Shown here one piece after another: positions 1 through 11,295 of a stretch of 64,000 nt of DNA; position 1 is the stretch's first letter; the number at the start of each line of letters is the position of its first letter. Source of the stretch: Anarhynchus alexandrinus (taxonomy: Eukaryota > Chordata > Aves > Charadriiformes > Charadriidae); the NCBI GenBank assembly GCA_008711295.1, contig VUYV01000010.1:5146522-5210521 (forward strand). Reading direction: 5' to 3'. Both the position numbers and the translations under genes were made by a program. The notes under the pieces are model-generated. The model worked only from the letters and a program-made list of their open reading frames with translations. It was not told the DNA's origin and made no database searches.

Positions 1-714
1 TTTTTGTGTCTTCTCAACTTCTTGCAAATCAGTCATTATGCCAAGAAAATATCTTAAAAATATCACAACGAACACAAACCCCATACTGCTAAAGCAAATG
101 GTGAGTTAGAAAAAGAAAACATTTTCTCCAATGTCTGAAAAGCTTTGATGCCAACTAACAGAAGATGGGAGAAGTAGTATAATAAGAAACTGAGAAAGGT
201 TAATGCATGGGGAGTGGTGGGATATTTGGACAATATAATACAGGAAAGCTACTGAGAACTGCATTAACAGCAAAGCTCTGAGCCACTCCTGAAACAGCAA
301 TAGTGGGGAGTGTTGATGGGACTGGGGAGATATATTTTTTCATACTATATGATGAGTAAGATCAAAGGCCTGTGCTTACTGGGCCAAAGACAGACACAGA
401 GTTTGCAGGCCTGTCTGTATAAGTAGAAGATGCTAGAGAAAGATATGACAGCACTGTCCGTGAGCCTACTTATTGCCTGCGAAGCCCCAAGGGTCCCCAG
501 TCGTAATAACAGAAGAACAAATACTCTCAGTACCCTGAGACTCCAAGATAAAAGCTCAATATCCTGTTTCCAAAGGTGTCTTAAGAAACTATATAAGAGC
601 AAGGCAAGCAAGTAGTGATGCTCTCCAGAATATATCTCCAACTTCCAGCAAAGTGCTAGTCAGGGATTTCCTGAAGCAGCGCTGGTGACTGGATACTTCC
701 CAGCCCTTAATCAA

Positions 715-980
715 TTTTTCTTCTGTGGATCTCTGATAACTTTTTGAACTCACATAACACTTCTGCATCCACAGTATCACTCAGCAAAGAGTTCCAAGAC
801 TTTATCGTGCTCTGTGTCAGCTCCCTTGTGTTTGTCTCAAACTGCTTTCTGTAAGTTTTATTTGATGTCCCTTAGTTGTTACATAGGAGGAAGAGACACA
901 GGACGATGATTACCTATTTACCTTCCCCTGACCACTCAGGATTTTACAGACCTCAACACCTCCATATCTTTTTCCACCTC
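715..980 (-). mobile_element. Ancient CR1 LINE fragment
   Basis: The plus strand carries a degraded version of a phrase common to old CR1 copies of birds and turtles (reverse complement of the 3' coding region). It runs from TTTTTGAACTC, through CATCCACAG, GAGTTCCA, TTTGTCTCAAACTG and TTTGATGTCCC.TAGTT, to GATTTTACAGACCTC. Similarity is spread over about 260 bp with many substitutions, so the insertion is old. Limits are approximate and the match is from memory of the family. Confidence 0.65.
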
Positions 981-3055
981 CCCTCCCCTGGAATTGTTCT
1001 GCCCTTTGCAGCATTCCTTAACTGCCCTAAAAGGAGATACATAGTCCTCATCCCACTCCCAGGGCCCAAAGAACACAGTTTGACTTAGTTCCCATACAGC
1101 CATACAAACAGTCCGACCTTCCAGAGGCTCGGATGAGGAAGAGTTCCGTGGAAATGCTGCATATTATCACTGCGACTCACTCGCTGTTCCTCTCTACGTG
1201 CCGAGCTCTGTAACAGCGCTGCATTTCATAGCTTTGTTTTCCATCAGTTGGTATTACACATCGTACCTCCCGTGAACGCACTGCAAAGACCCCATCTACT
1301 TGTTTAGTCTCAATTCAAGGTTACGCTCCAATCTGAATACAAGATTTGCAAGTTATAATTCAAGATGACAGAACCCTATAGTTGATGAAAAGTGACAGAC
1401 AGCAGAATTAGTGGTTTATCCTACACAACCACAGTCTCTTCTATCCCAGTGAAGTCTTTTTTCTACCACTATAAAGTTCAAGCAATTCATGCTTAAAGGA
1501 AAGAACTCATTTCACAATTTTTATCACTGTTGTTATGATACCAGCAGGGGTTTCTTTTAAAGCCTACTCTGGCAGGAGCATAACTCCCTGTGATTCTCTC
1601 CCTGCATTTAAAACAAAACAGCTCTAGCTGTTGTGGTTGCAAAGAAATGTTTGAACTTTAGCGCAATCTTAGAAGCTCAGAGGAGGCGGTAGATATAAAC
1701 CCAAACATGATGAGAAATTAAACAACAAATCTGAGGATTTTTAACCAAATCTCATTTTCTGAGCAATTGGATTTAGTGTATGAACCTCCCCTACACTCTA
1801 CGGATTGTCTGTCTGCTTCCTAACGTTGTGCCTACAGCTGATGCAGGCTAAGAGTGAGTGAGTTTAGAACAGGCTCCTTGGGTATTCATTTCACCAGGGA
1901 ACTCAGCTCAGGCTTATCACTGAGTGCCGGGGCAGGGGGGCTCAGGAGGAGGAGGCTGCAGTTACAGGTTGGTTGGGGAGGTTGCAGCCTTTCCATCAAG
2001 CTCTTGCTGCCTCAGCAATACTGTTACCAATACGCAACTCGGTTATTTTAAAGCGAGTGCGTGTAGTCTGCACAAGCTGCAATCATACCTTTGACTCGAG
2101 GGCGATACACCTAAATTGAGTTCAGGAGCACTCCAGGTTGGATTTAGCAGCTCAGAGCTTCCCTCCACTGCTTTCTGCGGTTCAGAGAACAACTGAAGCA
2201 TCTTTTTCATTCTGTACATCGAACCAAGTTACAAAATAAACTCACACATACTCTGAAATTCATGTTGTAGTTTGTATCCAACTTCCATGTATTTGTGCCT
2301 GTTTATATGAAATCGTTGCATATTTTAAGGCTTTACATAAGATGGGAACCTAGAAATGGAAGCGCTGCTCTAGGAAATTGGTATTCACTTCCAGTTTGTT
2401 TACATTTGATTCAGAACTTCTTTTCAAAAGCTTCTCTGAATTGTTATTAACAGCTTTTATAAAATGTTGAAAACATACAGACCATTTTGCAAACACTATG
2501 AAGAACATTCTCTGTCCTGAAAACTTAATCACGGACTGAGTTAAGCTGGACTCAGATTTCCCAATCATCTCAATTTGAGAATCTGAATGGCAATACGCAC
2601 TCATTTGAACAAAATGGCTTAGAAGTCAGCTAAATACATGTTTAGCTGAATCAAGCAGGCGTTTATCTGAAAATCTTGGCATGTACAAAACTTATTTACA
2701 GCAAATTAAAAAAAAAAATTGAGGTTGAAGATAAAGGGCTTCAAACATTCAGTGTTCTAAAACTGATCTACAATTGTTCTCGGCAAAATCAGCCGCACAT
2801 TCACCAGCTACGTTTCGCGCCCAGCTCTGGGAATTGACCCTACCCACGTCCCTTAATTTGTTTTTGGCTTATGACTTGGCAAACTCTTAGCCTGTTGCTT
2901 ACTTTCACAAGCACTGACACGCTTCCCCCAGTACGGCATTCAGGCCTCAGTGGTTTCCAGCCACGTCTGAACACATTCACAGACGCTACTGGGAAATTCC
3001 CGCAGAGGTTTCAAGGTAGCTCTCTGAGGAAATACTCCAGCTGTGAGATAGCAAA

Positions 3056-3083
3056 TTTTTTTTATTTTTTTTATTTTTTTTTA
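3056..3083. repeat. T-rich low-complexity run
   Basis: Blocks of 7-9 Ts are separated by single As, a simple A/T-rich repeat within intron 2. No function is inferred. Confidence 0.9.
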
Positions 3084-3484
3084 ATACACAACACATTACA
3101 TTGCTCCCAGATCACTTATTTTAATTGTCTCCCTTCTCTACGGCAGAAGGCAACTCTGCCTGGCTCCTATTCTCATGCCAGGCTTTTACATTCTGCATGT
3201 TCCACTAAAAACAAAACTTTTCCTCAAAACAAAATTTTTCCTCAATTTAAACATCATGTGTTTGAATACACATCAGTGCCCTCTCACTGATGCAACAAGA
3301 AAGCCATGATGGAACCACAGGCTCCAACCAGCTCCTCCTTCAGCTGTGCAGAAGATTTGCATTCCACCTACAGCTCACCAGGAAAAGACACAGTGTTCAA
3401 CAGTTATGAATGTATTGAAAAAAAAACCAAACAAACCTCTTTATGAAGCCTTTCCACTCTTTGATGGAGACTGCTTTATTTTTT

Positions 3485-3512
3485 GTAATGTAACATATTT
3501 ATGTTATATTAC
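3485..3512. repeat. AT-rich near-perfect palindrome
   Basis: Two 13-base arms (GTAATGTAACATA and TATGTTATATTAC) pair with one mismatch around a 2-base loop, within a wider AT-rich patch. It could extrude as a cruciform or simply be a degenerate (TA)-rich tract. Confidence 0.7.
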
Positions 3513-6500
3513 ATATATTACGTATTAACGTCTTTAGGTATACATACTTAAAGGTAGAATGTGGAAATAAAAGATGGATTAGCAGCTGACCATAACTTCT
3601 CCAGGAAAAAGAAAATTACTCATCATTAAAGCAAGCGAGCTGATGAGTGGATGCTCCTGATCAGAGACAGCATTAAATGCAATTTCCACCAATTGTTCAA
3701 ATTTGGTTGTTCACAAATTAAGGTCACAGACAGTACACCACCATCCTTAATCAGGTCCTGTGATGGCTGGAGAATCACGTGTGCTTCTAAACGTACAGGA
3801 GAAAGGGACCTCAGCTGAACAGACCACCTTCAAGGAAACAGGACTACCAAACCACTTGAACTGAATGTAAAAATGCCATTCTTCATATAAGGAAAAGATC
3901 CTCAGTCTGACACACCATGCCCAAACGCATACCATCACAGACTCTTGAAAAGTGTAAAAGGCTGTCGTACAGCACGTATTCAGTCAAATAGATGTAATTT
4001 GGATAGCCCCCAGCAGACAAGAGGGGCATTCAGCATTTTGCAGATGCTCTCTGCATCCACTCCCAGAGCCCAGAGATACCATGAAGGTGTTTCCACGGGA
4101 TGTCAAGGGGAAAATCGGTATTTGGAAAGGGAAAGGAAAGTCTACTCTCCAATTTTACCACTTTAAAGCCCATTTGGTCCTTCTGAAGAACACCATGTTC
4201 ACGGAGCTGCTGGATAGGAGATAATCAGGAAAGGAGTATCTTTTCCTGAAGACCTTCTGGGGTGGCTTTCTGAACGTACCAGAGGAAGAGGAGTTCTCCC
4301 ATCCATCTTCCCCAAATGTCAGCACTGACATTCCTATGGGTTACTGCTTTGGTTTAAGTGTCAGCGGATCGTCATCTAGAAGCTCTTAGTAGCTGCATGA
4401 GCGGCAGTCAAAGCAATCTGGACATCTGTCCAGAGTGGCCAGATATGACTTATGATCCCTGACAGTTTCTATTCATTTACATGGAAGTCTGTAAGTAAAA
4501 AAGAAGAAAGGAAAAAAAAAAAGAAAAACCCAAACAAAACCATACACACACATGCCTTAAGAACAATACAAAAACCCAAGACAGCAATACCCCATTTATC
4601 TGGAGAATCTGACAACAACTCCTGACATGTAAAGCTGGACCTTCTAATCTAGCCAATTTGTAAAAGTACTGAATTCATTCCAATGCTACACAGCAAGCAC
4701 GCGCCAGCAGAAAAATCAATTCCAACGAGCAAAGGATTGCAGAAAGCACAGAATACTTATTTTAGTGTTTGGTGAAGGCTGAGGTGAGGTGGTTATTAAT
4801 TTTTGATTTACCATTATTATCAATATATTTTCTGATGCATGCACCTAACAAATTTCCAGGGAAATAAGGGGTCAGATGACACAGAAATAATCTCACTGCT
4901 TATAGGTTTGCTGGTTTTGGTATCTTTGTGAATCTCTTCAAAACAGGTCACAGATCCCAATGGATGATGGACTGCAGAGAGAAGACAACTTTTGCAGTGC
5001 AGACAAAAAAACCCACACAACTCTTCCAGACACAGAGCCCAGCTTTGAATTACCTTACAGCTCCATTCTGTCTACTCTAAGTGGCTTTTACACTGGCAAC
5101 ACTTATTAGTACTTTAAAAAAAAAAAAAAAGAAAAAAATCAAAACCCACCATGCTTTCTAGGTCTCATTTATGAGATAAATCCAATCACAACAAGAATCC
5201 TTTCTCCCACCCTTATGTCAGGTTTTGCTGCTTAATGCACCACTATATCAGAACAGTTCAAATTTTATAAGGAAATCTTAGGCTTAAAACAGGACATAAC
5301 AGAATCCCAGATCCACAAATCCCAGATCTTGAAGGCAATCAGAATCCTAAGTCAGACTGGATTCTCACCTTGAGCTCACGATGTAAACAGAAACACTTAT
5401 ATTCAAAAGCAGTTTTCTCTACCTCATTAAATATTTAAACAACATATTACGGTGGGACATTTTGTGTATTGTTCATCCACAGCAAACAAATGAGAACTTG
5501 GGGGAAAAATCCTACCACATCCCAAATATTTGCTGGCAGGCTGAAAAGTGCCACTGTCCATCAACGGGGTCTTAAAAAGCATAGCTCTGGGACTTTTGGC
5601 AGATCACTATGTCGGGGAGAAACTCCCACTGCCAGGACCTTGCCTGCAGGGTCGAGCGTGGGATGTGTTTGGCAGCCCCGTGGTGGGAGCACACCCTGGA
5701 GATCACGTTGAAGGAACTCCTCTACAATCCTTACTGATTATTCAAATTACAGTGGTATTTTGAGGCACTGAGCATCAACCAGAGTGCTTGCTCCTCCTGT
5801 TCCCAGTGGGACCAGGATACGATACAGAAGAAACCTGATAGACTTCCAGACCTGAAATCAATTTCTAATTATAGAAGTATTTGAAATCTATTGTCTTCTT
5901 AATTGTAAGCAACTGTATGTTTACTCTCCTGGTTTTATCAGAAGCCTCACAGGATCATGTTTCAGTTCCTGTCTTTAAAAATACACGATCATATTCATAC
6001 AGTGGGCTTTTAAGAAAAAATTAAATAAAGACGCAAACTTTTAGCCCTCACAATATGTAAACAACAACTTGAAAATACAACAGAAAATGTATGCTCAGGG
6101 TCAAGAAACAAAAAGACAAGGTGAATAACCAAAAAAAGATTTATTTTTTTTTACATGATCCTGTAATTGTGGGGTGGGGGAGCAGCACTGAGCCAGAACG
6201 GTCTAAGTTGGCTTTACTGCAACACATCTCCCACATAATTTAAACACAGCAAACAAGGGCAGAAGCCTTGGTGTCCAGCCCAAGAGCTGTCCGGATCAAA
6301 GGTTACAGAACATATCACGAGGCCACATAAGCATTTGTATTTTGACATGCAGGACCTCTCCTACACCAGGCTCTGCCCAAATTCTCTGCAAAATAACTGT
6401 TAACACATATAGATGTGTTAACATAATCACATCTATAAAATGTATTCATAATGCGATGATATGGCAGGGGTTTGAGTTCTTCAAAGGGATTAGTGATTTT

Positions 6501-6954
6501 CACACTATGCCAGAAAAGCAGAGAAATCTTAATCTTTCTACTTGTTTTGCAACCAAATAATGACTGTTTAAGCATATTTTTTCCTTTATGCTTTGCTTGA
6601 GTACTGGAACATCTTACGTACATGAAATAGGCTCCTGTCCTGTCCCTGTTACCCTATGCAAACTGCATACTCTAAAAGAATATTTAATTATAGGCCAATA
6701 ACACCAGTATGTCGCAATGAGCTTATTTCACAACACCCATTCGCGTTGCAATTTGGATCAGTTATTTTTCACACTTGTTTGGTGACAAAGTAACGGCACA
6801 AAGAACTCCATCAAATACACCTGTGGAGGTACAACAAACTGCAAGCAGCGAGAACAACATTAAACATCCTTTTCATGGCGCTAAGTATATATGTTTAACA
6901 GAGCCTAAATGGCAAAGTATCGCGTCTCCCACATCCTTCCCCATAAAGTCAGGT

Positions 6955-7648
6955 AAGTGTTAGGAGCAGCTTGCTTGTCTGGAAGTGAAACATGCATTTT
7001 TTTGTGGCAGCTTATCTTAAATTCAAGCTTTCAACCTTAAGGGGTAAATAGTGCGAGGATTTCAGAATAAATCTCAGTGAAACACATGGAAGATTTACTA
7101 CAGACTATTTGAAAAAGTAAGAGGAAAGAAGCATTCTGACAGAAAATTATTTAGGTCACTGGGATAATTCATTGTATATGCCCTAGAATTTACAAACCAA
7201 GACACAATGCCACTCACTTACTATACTATATGTATACATTAGCAAGTATACTCTTACATCATAATTCTGACACACGTACTTCACAAACAGTTTTATATTC
7301 AATAAACATCTTCATACTGACACAACTGCATTTACTTTTTACCTTCTCAGTGCAACTGCTTCTCAGGAAGACTGTCCCTTGTTCTCATCCTAAATCTGAA
7401 ATAAATTATCACACCCTTCATTTTATATATTGCTTCTGCTGAGGTGGAAGAGTTGTGTGTGTTTTACAGCCAGCCTCTGGTGATTTTTTAATGTTATTTT
7501 GTTAGCCCTTGAGAGTTTCTCGGTAGCACTTAAGAGAAAATGGAAAGCCTATATACTATTTTATAAACCCTTTTGATACACTGAGAAATGCAAGCTTGGG
7601 CCACAGTTAAATAGTAGTTAGAAAGCCACATCACAATGTGATGCACTT
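6955..7648. repeat. Duplicated 694-bp segment, copy 1
   Basis: It is identical to 7957-8650 at a constant offset of 1002 bases, except for two G/C differences (6969 versus 7971, and 7044 versus 8046). Its right edge is the start of an N run; its left edge joins unrelated unique sequence ending GTCAGGT. Contents are AT-rich intronic DNA with no gene. Confidence 0.95.
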
Positions 7649-7854
7649 NNNNNNNNNNNNNNNNNNNNNNNNNNNNNNNNNNNNNNNNNNNNNNNNNNNN
7701 NNNNNNNNNNNNNNNNNNNNNNNNNNNNNNNNNNNNNNNNNNNNNNNNNNNNNNNNNNNNNNNNNNNNNNNNNNNNNNNNNNNNNNNNNNNNNNNNNNNN
7801 NNNNNNNNNNNNNNNNNNNNNNNNNNNNNNNNNNNNNNNNNNNNNNNNNNNNNN
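7649..7854. other. Assembly gap (206 Ns)
   Basis: An unbroken run of N lies between the first copy of the duplicated segment and a CR1 3' end. The true content and length are unknown. It probably holds the remainder of the CR1, if it holds real sequence at all. Confidence 0.99.
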
Positions 7855-7956
7855 GGTCTAGTGGGAGGTGTCCCTGCCTATGGCAGGGGGGTTGGAACTC
7901 GATGATCTTCAAGGTCCTTTCCAACCTAAACCATTCTATGATTCTATGATTCTATG
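7855..7956 (+). mobile_element. CR1 LINE 3' end, sense orientation, truncated by the gap
   Basis: This is a typical avian CR1 3' terminus: GGTCTAGTGGGAGGTGTCC, then CCTGCCTATGGCAGG, then GGTCCTTTCCAACC, then three ATTCTATGA-type 8-9 base terminal repeats. It is nearly identical to the reverse complement of the CR1 at 24735-25064, so the two belong to the same fairly young subfamily. Its 5' part is inside the N gap. The second copy of the 694-bp duplicated segment begins immediately after the terminal repeats. Confidence 0.95.
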
Positions 7957-8650
7957 AAGTGTTAGGAGCACCTTGCTTGTCTGGAAGTGAAACATGCATT
8001 TTTTTGTGGCAGCTTATCTTAAATTCAAGCTTTCAACCTTAAGGGCTAAATAGTGCGAGGATTTCAGAATAAATCTCAGTGAAACACATGGAAGATTTAC
8101 TACAGACTATTTGAAAAAGTAAGAGGAAAGAAGCATTCTGACAGAAAATTATTTAGGTCACTGGGATAATTCATTGTATATGCCCTAGAATTTACAAACC
8201 AAGACACAATGCCACTCACTTACTATACTATATGTATACATTAGCAAGTATACTCTTACATCATAATTCTGACACACGTACTTCACAAACAGTTTTATAT
8301 TCAATAAACATCTTCATACTGACACAACTGCATTTACTTTTTACCTTCTCAGTGCAACTGCTTCTCAGGAAGACTGTCCCTTGTTCTCATCCTAAATCTG
8401 AAATAAATTATCACACCCTTCATTTTATATATTGCTTCTGCTGAGGTGGAAGAGTTGTGTGTGTTTTACAGCCAGCCTCTGGTGATTTTTTAATGTTATT
8501 TTGTTAGCCCTTGAGAGTTTCTCGGTAGCACTTAAGAGAAAATGGAAAGCCTATATACTATTTTATAAACCCTTTTGATACACTGAGAAATGCAAGCTTG
8601 GGCCACAGTTAAATAGTAGTTAGAAAGCCACATCACAATGTGATGCACTT
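7957..8650. repeat. Duplicated 694-bp segment, copy 2
   Basis: This is the second copy of 6955-7648 (2 mismatches in 694). It begins exactly where the CR1 terminal repeat ends and continues without a break into unique sequence to the right of 8650. Copy 1 instead ends at the gap. This layout fits the second haplotype of one locus better than an old tandem duplication. Confidence 0.95.
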
Positions 8651-9531
8651 CAAGACTATTTTATTTCTAAAAACTGTGACATACTGGGAATGCCTGTTTG
8701 TGACAGACAGTGGGTCAGGTCCTGACCAGATCTTGGCACACTTCTGATAGAAAGACAAGTCTGATGGGTTTCATTCTAAGACTAAAATAGCAGTAAACTA
8801 ACCAAACTCTGAAATTTAAAATATATAACAAAGATTTTCGATGGACTTACTGTCCCAGAGGGACAGAAACCAAAAATCAATTGGCAAGTGAAATCAGATC
8901 AGGGAAAAGAGCTCAAAAGACGCAGTTTCTGTGGCACACTGCGCTCGGTCCTGTAGCTGATAGAAAGTGTACCTTGACATATCCTCTCACAGGGCACACA
9001 CAGATTTGATCTAGAGTTCACATATGACCAAGTAGATGTCTCTTCGTGGAGGCACAGCCGACAGGATCATCCTCACCGGCCAAACCAAACTAAGCATATT
9101 GCAAACACAGCCAAGAATAATCTGGAAAGCCTGTGCTGGCTACAAAAGCCAAGGCAACCAACCATAGGCACAACTGCGCTTCGAAAACTGTGCCTGATTC
9201 AAAGTCATCACACCCTGCCATTAACCTGCTTCCTAGATCCAAATCCCCTCAGTTACACTAGCAACACCCCCGCTGGTCCCAACAAGGTTAAGTCAGCCTA
9301 CGAGAAGACATCTTTTCCTGTGTTTTTAAGGGCCAGCCACCTTCTGTCTTTTTTCCCCATGTCATCTGTAGTACTGATGAATGAAACCACAACCATTTCA
9401 AACCACTCTGTAAAATTAGCTTCATAACCCTTCCACAAAGAAAAGGGCTAACACCCTCCAGAGTTTTTAACTCTCCTCGTACCTCCTACCTGCTGACCGC
9501 ATGAAACACTCTCACTCCTCAGTACCACTTC

Positions 9532-9814
9532 CATAGAGTCATAGAATGGTTTTGGTTGGAAGGGACCTTAAAGACCATCTCGTTCCAATCCCCCTGCCCT
9601 GGGCAGAGACACCTCCCACTAGACCAGGTTGCTCAAAGCCCCATCCAACCTGGCCTTAAACACCTCCAGGGATGGGGCAGCCACAGCTTCTCTGGGTAAT
9701 TTGTTCTAGTGCCTCACCACTCTCAGTGTGAAAAATTTCTTCCTAATATCTATTGTAAATCGACTGCTTCCAGTTTGAAGTCATTACCCCTCGCCCTATC
9801 ACTGCATGCCCTTG
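9532..9814 (-). mobile_element. CR1 LINE 3' fragment
   Basis: This is an antisense CR1 3' end. It starts with two degenerate terminal repeats (CATAGAGTCATAGAATGG) and then follows the CR1 consensus through CACCTCCCACTAGACCAGG, CCTGGCCTTAAACACCTCC and CCTATCACTGCATGCCC. It has more differences from the consensus than the copy at 24735-25064. The 5' truncation is near 9814, which is usual for CR1. Confidence 0.95.
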
Positions 9815-11190
9815 TATCTTATCCAAGTGAATTTAAGACCAATGGTTTTCACCACGCCTTTACCTTGATAACAGGCAAACAAGAGGGCTGTGTCACAGTG
9901 CCACCTAGAAAGGGATCTCACTGTTAATTTGAGAATACCGGAGAGCTAACATACTCCCCTCTGCCTCCCAGTCCCCTTTCGAGTCAGGTCCACACAACTC
10001 TAGCAGAGAGAGACCATCTGCAGGAAGAGAATAAATTTTGTACCATATTTTTTCCATTAACATCCATGGAATTTCAGAGTGCTTCACACTTCCTAAAATC
10101 AGGTCCAATGTCAACATTCATACCTATGGAGACTAAGGAAATTCCTCTGGCTTGCTCCATGCTACTCAAGTGTTGTGCTGAGAGGTGAGCAATCCACTTA
10201 AAGTCACAAATTGGGGTGATAACCCTTCAGGAGCTCTACCAAAAGTTTTGATGGCTGTTAGAAGAGCATATACATGCTGGTAAACTAGCTGCAAAAAAGA
10301 AGTTGATCAGAAAAAATTCTTATTAAATGCTCTGCAAATTTTATTATAGTTTTCAGCTGTTTTCCAAGAGGTCTAGTGATGAACAAATGAACTACAAAAG
10401 ATATGTATCTCCCCCTTCTTTTACACTTAAATTTGCTAATTATCCCCAGCCCAAGAGGCAGCTTCCTAATTAAGAAGTAAATCTCTTGGCTTGAAAGGAC
10501 ACCAGCCAGTAATTATTACTGCATGTTCATTTACATTCTCTGCAGCTTTCCATGATGTTTGTCAACACTCCCTTTGCCTTTGGATATTTATTTTTTGCCA
10601 TTTTCTTGATTATGAGTTACCTGTAAGGAGAACGGATGCCGCTTTTATTTAATCTTCTCTTTCTATTAGACTCTTGCAATGCACAGAGTCTGCAAAATCA
10701 ACACAGTGCTGGAAGTAGTGGGTTTCAGTTACTGCAGTTTCTGAATGAGCAGGAAGCTCGTAACGACTTGTGGCTTCACATCTACGAGACAGAACTCTAT
10801 CCTCAAACTCGCCAGGCTTCCTAAACAGACACGAGATCGTAAAATGGGCCCTTAGGCTCTTTACATTCATGTAACAATTCCACTGACCACAGCAGAGTTA
10901 CTGCCTATTTTCATTAGCACGTGGCAGGGAGTTGTACTTTCTAATCTCTTCATCCTAAAATACTGAAGACTGTTTTCAGATTAAAATTGTTTAAGAGAAA
11001 TACATGTATCACAAAGTGAATTTCAGTTGAATTATTCCACTTGCTTCAGAAGTTTACAGTAAGAAAAATTATTGGCAAAGTTAAAGCCCGTGCCGTTTGT
11101 AATCTCCACGGTCAAAACACGCTTTTGATCGTAGAACCTGGCAGAAGTACTACGGAGACCTCTACACTTGGTGAATGTTCTGTTTAGAGG

Positions 11191-11295
11191 GCAGCGTAGT
11201 GTAACTGCAACACAGAACTCCGGCTTTGTCCTAGCCCTGCCACTGACCCTTCTACGTAATTGCCACAGATTGCTGGTTTGTGAAATAGAGATCAC
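11191..11295 (+). mobile_element. MIR-like (CORE-SINE) relic
   Basis: The sequence follows the central MIR pattern as I recall it: GCAGCGTAGTGTAAC, then CCTAGCCCTGCCACTGAC, then a degraded region, then TTTGTGAAATAGAGATCAC. Divergence is high. The assignment is from memory and the ends are approximate. Confidence 0.45.

Noticed and set aside
7631..7949. Open frames containing about 70 unknown residues
   Set aside because: They are produced by translating the N gap and CR1 sequence.
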